Positions 25,601 to 29,173 of a stretch of 29,173 nucleotides of DNA are shown here, one piece after another; positions within the stretch are counted from its first letter, which is position 1, and the number at the start of each line of letters is the position of its first letter. A program made the position numbers and the translations under genes. The notes beneath the pieces are model-generated. The model had not been told where the DNA came from. It saw only the letters and a program-made list of their open reading frames with translations, and did not search any database. Source of the stretch: RGDT01 sp964630925 (lineage in GTDB: Bacteria > Planctomycetota > Planctomycetia > Gemmatales > Gemmataceae); assembly GCA_964630925.1 (NCBI GenBank), contig CAZVZK010000129.1:1-29173 (forward strand). The letters run 5' to 3'.

Positions 25601-25737
25601 ACGACGCCCATGCCGCCGCGGCCGACCTCGCCGAGCAGCTCGTAGTCGCCGAGGACGGGGGGCGGGGGCGTGGGGGCGCGGCGTGGGCCGTGGAGGTGGA
25701 CGGTGAGGGAGGCGTCGGCGGGGGCGGGTGTGGCCAA
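22612..25737 (-). CDS. Membrane Ser/Thr protein kinase with WD40 propeller
   Basis: The 1041-residue Hanks-type kinase has a Pro-rich N-terminus, then a kinase domain at about 32-290: Gly loop GEVGRGGMGVVYK, Lys61, catalytic HRDIKPEN (Asp150), DFG 168-170 and GTPGYMPPE. One membrane segment follows (about 314-340). A linker (RYLANIALAASALQ to WEWLHFHQQFD) and about a dozen WD40 repeats fill 385-1035 (FSPDGSRFASCSYDQTARLWD and similar). This is a common planctomycete architecture: cytosolic kinase with a propeller on the other side of the membrane. The start appears to be TTG at 25737 with GGAGG eight bases upstream. An ATG at 25798 lies in another frame and would require a shift. The sulfatase follows within 30 bp, suggesting cotranscription. 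Confidence 0.9.
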   Translation of the reverse strand: MATPAPADASLTVHLHGPRRAPTPPPPVLGDYELLGEVGRGGMGVVYKARHRTLGRIVALKVTRDHLSTPAEAQRFHQEAAAVARLDHPNIVPVYEAGEADGRPFFSMAFVEGRGLNQAAPLPPRRAAEVMREVVGAIAYAHARGVVHRDIKPENVLLDTDGRPRVTDFGVAKCAGADSRLTRDGEPLGTPGYMPPEQALGLMGQVGPLADVYSLGATLYCLLTARPPFRAASSVETLKQVVERDPVPPRQLNPAVDRDLETVCLKCLEKDPRKRYQSADALADDLARFLDGRPILARPVGPAEKLARWCRRNPLLAAALASAATVFLTAFALLTWAFFRVSDALREEASQRAAAVRHEQAERWERYLANIALAASALQTGNVAAARRSLEAAPPAHRDWEWLHFHQQFDRSRRVFESDGPPVNRVAFLGDGLLIEQAGRMCLFTADAAAPHDLTSVGPVRAFAPAGDALAYQRGRDVVIRAADGRERVLPGPLDGPLSYLCFSSDGARLEAWLSDRRCRSWGLAGDGTPDDWGLPGGNRLDDAGGHASPLLLAHEQGRGVIRVLCRKTRRYVALIAGHSGNVVATLFNRDASRLVTAEGYPSNLLRMWDPRTGRQLAVLAGHTNQAQYLVFSPDGSRFASCSYDQTARLWDGKTGAHIATMAGHSGRVMHAAFSPDGGRIVTCSQDRTVRLWDAEAGALIAPLYGHSGEVHTLAFSPDGQRIASASSDGTARLWDVPLVERNGILTGHKSFVYGVAWHPDGRGLASAAWDNTVRRWDADTGRQTAELAVGAHCFHPAYSPSGALLAALCRDDSVRLWDADGRLLHRWRLPTDHWQDGRLVFSPDGKLLAAGCTDGVVRLLDVAGRTEAGVLRGLRATVHGVAFSPDGRWLAAGATDGRTGARVWDVARREPHVALSRHAEGVAAVAWSPDGALLATGSAAGTVRLWDTATWEEVGELKHGTGIYSIAFHPDGRRLAAGCADGSVRLWDVARRQEVVELLGHKAYVHSVAFSPDGSRLATGSGDFTVRVWDTLTPVERARR

Positions 25738-25745
25738 GGGGAGGG

Positions 25746-25750
25746 CCTCC
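25746..25750 (-). promoter_or_regulatory. RBS supporting the kinase TTG start
   Basis: GGAGG with an 8-base spacer precedes TTG (25737) on the minus strand. It decides for a TTG start over the out-of-frame ATG at 25798. A sequencing or natural frameshift in the C-rich run between them would be the alternative explanation. Confidence 0.5.
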
Positions 25751-26000
25751 GCTGGGGGCGGGCGTGGCCGGGGCGGGGGGAGCCGCCTGGGCCGTCATCA
25801 AGGGTAGGTCATGGAGCTGCGATGTGCAACTGATTTTTGTGTAACGTGAAATGTGAGGAGGGAGATTGACGTGTGAGGGGGTGTGGAGCCCCGGACTCGC
25901 AGAGCCTCGGCCGGGGCAACAGCCAGCAGCCTCCGAAGCGGCTCCGACAGCCGACAGCCGATGGGTTGATGGTTGCAACGTGGGGGTTGTCTGCCAGCCC

Positions 26001-26086
26001 CGGCTTCCGGCCTGGGGGACGTAGAGGGTGGGTTGAGTAGAGGGGCCGGAATCCGGGGCCAGGCTCGTCAACCGCCAAGTGCTGAC
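26001..26086 (-). repeat. Dispersed intergenic element, copy 2
   Basis: Read on the minus strand, the first 29 bases match 310-338 at 27 positions. The rest is related more loosely through CTCTACTCAACCC to GGCCGGAAGCCG. It lies upstream of the kinase gene in the same orientation as that gene, as copy 1 does for the gene at 499. Non-coding; its function and origin are unknown. Confidence 0.55.
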
Positions 26087-26187
26087 CTTGTGCGCGAGTT
26101 GCGCGACGCGAAATCCAGACGCCACAGGCCATCGGCGGGATAGAGTGACGTGAGCGATCCTACGGCACACCCGGCGAGGGCTCTGCG

Positions 26188-27174
26188 ATGCTCGGCGGCC
26201 CGTCTGATGGATGCAGGCTGCTGGTCCTCGCGGCCGTGTTTTACACGGTGGCCGAGGGGCGGGCGGCCGCCCCGATCTGTTCCGAAGACCGGTTAAGCCT
26301 CAGCGTCTCGCTTTTCAAGGGCGCGACACGCGCCGTCCTCGGATCGAGATTGTCCTCCGGCGCGATTCTCTGTGACCCTCGCCGCCCGCACGCGAAGCGG
26401 GCCATGCTCGCTGCATCCTTGAAGGATGTCGGGGCGAGCGCGGCCTCCGGTGACGGCTCCGTACTCGCACTGGGGGATTCCTCACGAGTCGAGGTCTACA
26501 GGCTCGGTGCCTCGGCGGAGCGGGTCTGGTCGGCGGGCCTTAGCCGGCTCTCCTGCCTCGCGGTCTCCGCTAACGGGAAGCTGGTTGCGGCTGGGGTGCA
26601 GGCGATGTTCGGTGATGCGGCGAGCGTGCCGGTGTTCGACGCGGGCACGGGGAAGGAGCTCTGTTCGCTCGAAGGGCATTCCCAAGCGGTTCACGCGCTG
26701 GCGTTCACCCCGGCGGGGGCGCTGGTCACATCCGACTGCGCGGGGGTGCTTCGCTGCTGGTCGGTGCCGGCGGGGCGCCTGCTCTGGAAGGCCAAGGCGC
26801 ATAGGGGCGGGATAGACGCCATCCACTGCTCGGCCACGAAGGTGATCTCCGTCGGGGTTGACATGCGCCTTTGCGTGACGGACCTGGCAACCGGGAAAGT
26901 GGAGTGGGGAGACCGCGGGCATCCGAGGCCGATCATGTCCCTCGGCGTGTCGCCGGACGGCAAGGCTGCAGCGACGCACTGTGACCGCGGCTTGCTGGTC
27001 CTCTGGGATCTTGAGAAGCGGAAGCTGGTGGCTTCCCGCGCCTTGAAACCACAGCAGACGCCGGCGCTGGCAATCCTGCCGGACGGCTCGGTCTTCGTCT
27101 TCGACGGGTCGATCCCGCGCGTCTTCGTCCTGCGAAAGGGTGAGCTGGTGCCGCGCGAGGACGTGGTTGAGTAG
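26188..27174 (+). CDS. Exported WD40-like propeller protein
   Basis: The 328-residue protein has an N-terminal hydrophobic stretch (about 10-27) ending in an Ala-rich site, consistent with a signal peptide. Degenerate WD40 blades follow: SCLAVSANGKLVAAG, VHALAFTPAGALVTSDCAGVLRCW, VISVGVDMRLCVTDLATG and SLGVSPDGKAAATHCDRGLLVLWDL. A GCGAGGG stretch upstream of the ATG can serve as ribosome binding site. It has no catalytic motif and probably acts as a binding scaffold in the periplasm. The next gene starts 44 bp downstream on the same strand and is also propeller-like, so they may form a pair. Codon use looks somewhat less GC-extreme than in the genes to its left. Confidence 0.75.
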   Translation: MLGGPSDGCRLLVLAAVFYTVAEGRAAAPICSEDRLSLSVSLFKGATRAVLGSRLSSGAILCDPRRPHAKRAMLAASLKDVGASAASGDGSVLALGDSSRVEVYRLGASAERVWSAGLSRLSCLAVSANGKLVAAGVQAMFGDAASVPVFDAGTGKELCSLEGHSQAVHALAFTPAGALVTSDCAGVLRCWSVPAGRLLWKAKAHRGGIDAIHCSATKVISVGVDMRLCVTDLATGKVEWGDRGHPRPIMSLGVSPDGKAAATHCDRGLLVLWDLEKRKLVASRALKPQQTPALAILPDGSVFVFDGSIPRVFVLRKGELVPREDVVE

Positions 27175-27218
27175 TGGGGTGGCACCGCAGGTGCAGGCCG
27201 AAGGTGGGCTGTGATGCC

Positions 27219-28316
27219 ATGAGGAAGAGACTCGTGCTGACCGCCGGCTTGTTGGCCCTCTTCGTCCTCGCTGTGGCAGCTTGGGTCCTCCTTCTGCGAG
27301 CGACGCCACCTGCCGTCCCGCCTGTCCAGCCCAGCGAGCCCCCGCGGCCCTCCTGGGAGAGCGCGCTCGAAGGGGTCTATGTCGGGGACATCGCCCCCTC
27401 CCCGGACGGGAGGCTCCTGGCCTGGGCCGGACGACGCACCCGGAGCGGGGACTTCACCGAGGTCGGCCTCATCTCCGTGGCTGACGGGCGGCCCCTCCGG
27501 TCCCGAACGGTGGCCGGGGACATCCTGGCGCTGGCCTGGGCGCCCGACTCCTCCCTGCTGGCCGTCTCGGCCTACTACGAGCCGATCCTCCTGCTGCGTC
27601 CCGGCGACCTCTCCGTGGCGTCGCGGCTCGGGCCCTCCGAGAAGTTGGCTGACGGCGCCCGCTCCCTCGTCTTCTCCCCCGACGGGGGGACGCTCGCCGC
27701 CGGGGACGGCGTCGGCAACGTCCGCCTCTGGGATCTTGGCAGGCTCACGGCGAGGCCCGTCGGCACGCTGCCTCTGACGGCCAAGTACCTCGCCTTTTCG
27801 CCCTCGGGCCGGCAACTCGCCGGCGCCAATTTCACGAATGGCGTGGCCGTATGGGACCTGGAGGGCGGAAGAGGCCCCTGGGAGTTCGAGGCCCACAGCG
27901 ACCCGGAGACGAAGCGAGAAGGCATCTGCGGCGTGTTCTGGCGCGGCGAGCACCCCGTGACGGCGGGGGTCGACGGGGCCGTCCGGGCGTGGGACGTGGC
28001 GGCCAGGGCGCAGGCGGCGGCGCACCACGCCGGGGTCGGGGAGATCGAGAAGGCCGCGGTGACGGCGGACGGCAAGTCGGCCGTGCTGGCCGGGGACGCC
28101 GACCTCTACCCGCCGCAGGTGGGGAGTTGCGTGCTGATGTCGCTGCCGTCGGGGAAGGTGGCCGAGGAGTTCGGGCCGTATCGTGGGTCGATCCTGTCCG
28201 TCGCCATCAGCCCGGACGGGCGGAGCGTGTACGTCGGCTGCGGGTGGGCCTGGAAGCGAGACCCGTTCAACGGGGCCGTCTATCGGTTTTCGGTCATATC
28301 CAAAAGCCCGAAGTAA
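27219..28316 (+). CDS. Membrane-anchored WD40-like propeller protein
   Basis: The 365-residue protein has an N-terminal basic-hydrophobic anchor (MRKRLVLTAGLLALFVLAVA), a Pro-rich linker (about 28-48) and six or so WD40-like blades: IAPSPDGRLLAWAGRRT, LAWAPDSSLLAVSAY, LVFSPDGGTLAAGDGVG followed by NVRLWDL, FSPSGRQLAGANFTNGVAVW and VTAGVDGAVRAWDV. ATG at 27219 is chosen because the anchor then starts at residue 1; the frame extends back to a GTG at 27174, but that adds residues without a signal character. No enzyme motif is seen. A scaffold or sensor role outside the cytoplasm is inferred from architecture and from the neighbouring propeller gene. Confidence 0.75.
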   Translation: MRKRLVLTAGLLALFVLAVAAWVLLLRATPPAVPPVQPSEPPRPSWESALEGVYVGDIAPSPDGRLLAWAGRRTRSGDFTEVGLISVADGRPLRSRTVAGDILALAWAPDSSLLAVSAYYEPILLLRPGDLSVASRLGPSEKLADGARSLVFSPDGGTLAAGDGVGNVRLWDLGRLTARPVGTLPLTAKYLAFSPSGRQLAGANFTNGVAVWDLEGGRGPWEFEAHSDPETKREGICGVFWRGEHPVTAGVDGAVRAWDVAARAQAAAHHAGVGEIEKAAVTADGKSAVLAGDADLYPPQVGSCVLMSLPSGKVAEEFGPYRGSILSVAISPDGRSVYVGCGWAWKRDPFNGAVYRFSVISKSPK

Positions 28317-28388
28317 CACTCCGGCCACCTCCGGGCGCGTTGACGCTTCGGGCGGCTTGCTGGTACGAAGGATGTAGGGGGGCTGAGG

Positions 28389-29129
28389 ATGGTGAAGCGT
28401 CAGCTCATCTGGGCGAACGCCCTGCTGCTGGTGGCGGCGTGTGGGGCGCGTGCCGACGAGCGGGGCGCGGCCGCGGCGGTCTCGGGGATGATCGACGCGG
28501 GCGCGTCGGTCAGACTCACCCGCGACGAGAAACACCCCGACAAGCCCGTGATCGAGGTGCACATCCGCGGCGAGGTGACGGGGGCGAGCCTGAAGCGTCT
28601 TGCCGAGCTGAAGCAGCTCCGGTCCCTGACCATCCACACCTGCATGAACGTTGACGCGGGGATCATCGGGCTGTCCGGCCTAAAGCACCTCCAGGCGCTG
28701 GACATCCAGGGGTGCGACGTGACGGGTGAGGCCCTCAAGGAGATCGGTGGGCTGAACGGGCTGCGGGCGCTCGATCTCGGCGTAACGGGGCTAACGGACG
28801 TGGGTTTGAAGCAGTTGGCGGGGCTGAAACAACTCCAGACTCTCAGCGTCTCAAGCACGAGGGTGACGAACGCGGGGGTGAAGGCGCTGGCCGGGCTGAC
28901 GGAGCTGCGGTCGCTCGACCTGTCCTTCACGACGGTGGGGGACGCCGGGCTGAACGCGATCTCGCCCTTGAAGCAGCTCCGTTCGGTGAACCTCCGTAGC
29001 ACCGCCGTGACCGATAAGGGGATGAAGGGGCTGGTGGCTCTGACCCAATTACAGGAGTTGACCCTCCGAGAGACGGAGGTGTCCGACGAGGGGCTGAAGC
29101 ACCTTGCCGGCTTGAAGGGCTTAGGGTAG
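28389..29129 (+). CDS. Exported leucine-rich-repeat protein
   Basis: The 246-residue protein has a signal peptide (MVKRQLIWANALLLVAACGA) and about seven 24-residue LRRs from residue 60 to the end, of the type LKQLxxLxLxxTxVTDxGLKxLAG (for example LQTLSVSSTRVTNAGVKALA). Such planctomycete LRR proteins are thought to mediate protein binding; no partner can be read. A GAGG lies only two bases before the ATG, with a G-run further upstream, so initiation signals are imperfect. The protein stops in mid-repeat (HLAGLKGLG) with no capping segment, which may mean a natural short form or a premature stop. The remaining 44 bases of the window show nothing further. Confidence 0.78.
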   Translation: MVKRQLIWANALLLVAACGARADERGAAAAVSGMIDAGASVRLTRDEKHPDKPVIEVHIRGEVTGASLKRLAELKQLRSLTIHTCMNVDAGIIGLSGLKHLQALDIQGCDVTGEALKEIGGLNGLRALDLGVTGLTDVGLKQLAGLKQLQTLSVSSTRVTNAGVKALAGLTELRSLDLSFTTVGDAGLNAISPLKQLRSVNLRSTAVTDKGMKGLVALTQLQELTLRETEVSDEGLKHLAGLKGLG

Positions 29130-29173
29130 CGAGTTTATTAACTGTCGCATTCGGCGGGCATGGCACGATAGTT

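Larger units (their letters stand above)
25738..26187. other. Divergent intergenic region, kinase / WD40 gene
   Basis: This 450-bp gap separates the kinase start (-) from the WD40 gene start (+). It contains the kinase ribosome binding site (25746-25750), an AT-rich patch at about 25826-25858 that is the likeliest promoter zone, a region with two exact CAGCCGA heptamers (25948-25961) and dispersed element copy 2 (26001-26086). Clear -35/-10 pairs could not be picked. Short open frames through it look non-coding. Confidence 0.55.

Noticed and set aside
22378..25833. Long plus-strand open frame opposite the kinase and sulfatase genes
   Set aside because: It is antisense to a well-supported kinase and WD40 array. 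The product is Gly/Val/Glu-rich with no recognisable fold.

Overview
The window reads as a chromosomal segment of a GC-rich planctomycete, most likely of the Gemmataceae type. The evidence is the protein set: a Ser/Thr kinase fused to a WD40 propeller, secreted WD40 and leucine-rich-repeat proteins, a sulfatase, a SUMF1-fold protein with an N-terminal TIGR02996-like segment, TPR-CHAT proteins, and a GAF/HlyD/M50 export-type gene set. This assignment is inference from gene content; no rRNA or tRNA gene is visible.

Layout. Positions 1-498 hold no convincing gene but several repeats, including a 35-bp direct repeat that duplicates the leader of a small membrane protein (499-921, +). A hairpin pair (948-1007) separates it from a minus-strand cluster, 7956 to 1025, read in the order GAF-GAF-TM-HlyD, HlyD adaptor with a WD40 propeller inserted into it, and PqqD-like/M50 protease/HlyD. 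Next come trxB (minus) and argA (plus), diverging from a 159-bp gap. From 25737 down to 10668 every gene is on the minus strand, with short gaps or 4-bp overlaps: kinase-WD40, sulfatase, ruvX, SUMF1 protein, trpC, tilS and two tandem TPR-CHAT proteins. The right end carries three plus-strand genes: two exported or anchored WD40-like proteins and an LRR protein.

How the genes relate. The GAF/HlyD/M50 trio looks like an envelope assembly with cytosolic sensing (GAF), membrane-fusion-protein parts and an intramembrane metalloprotease, but no transporter ATPase or outer-membrane factor is present. The two CHAT proteins carry signal peptides and are tied by overlaps and a 20-bp gap to tilS and trpC. 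The sulfatase has a Cys-type active site; the SUMF1 protein nearby lacks the first of the two catalytic cysteines of formylglycine-generating enzymes, so it is probably not its maturase.

The most unusual signal is a family of intergenic inverted repeats at 3325-3423, 5704-5811 and 9236-9352. Each arm is a tandem array of 7-bp units. The heptamer differs at each locus (CAGAGTG, CAGTTTT, CAGTAGT), but all fit the phase CAGNNNN. They lie exactly between a stop codon and the next ribosome binding site, or symmetrically between two divergent start codons. A fourth, nested palindromic element of different sequence (20795-20921) sits in the same kind of position. These may be a mobile or amplifying hairpin family, or a shared 3'-end/operon-junction device.
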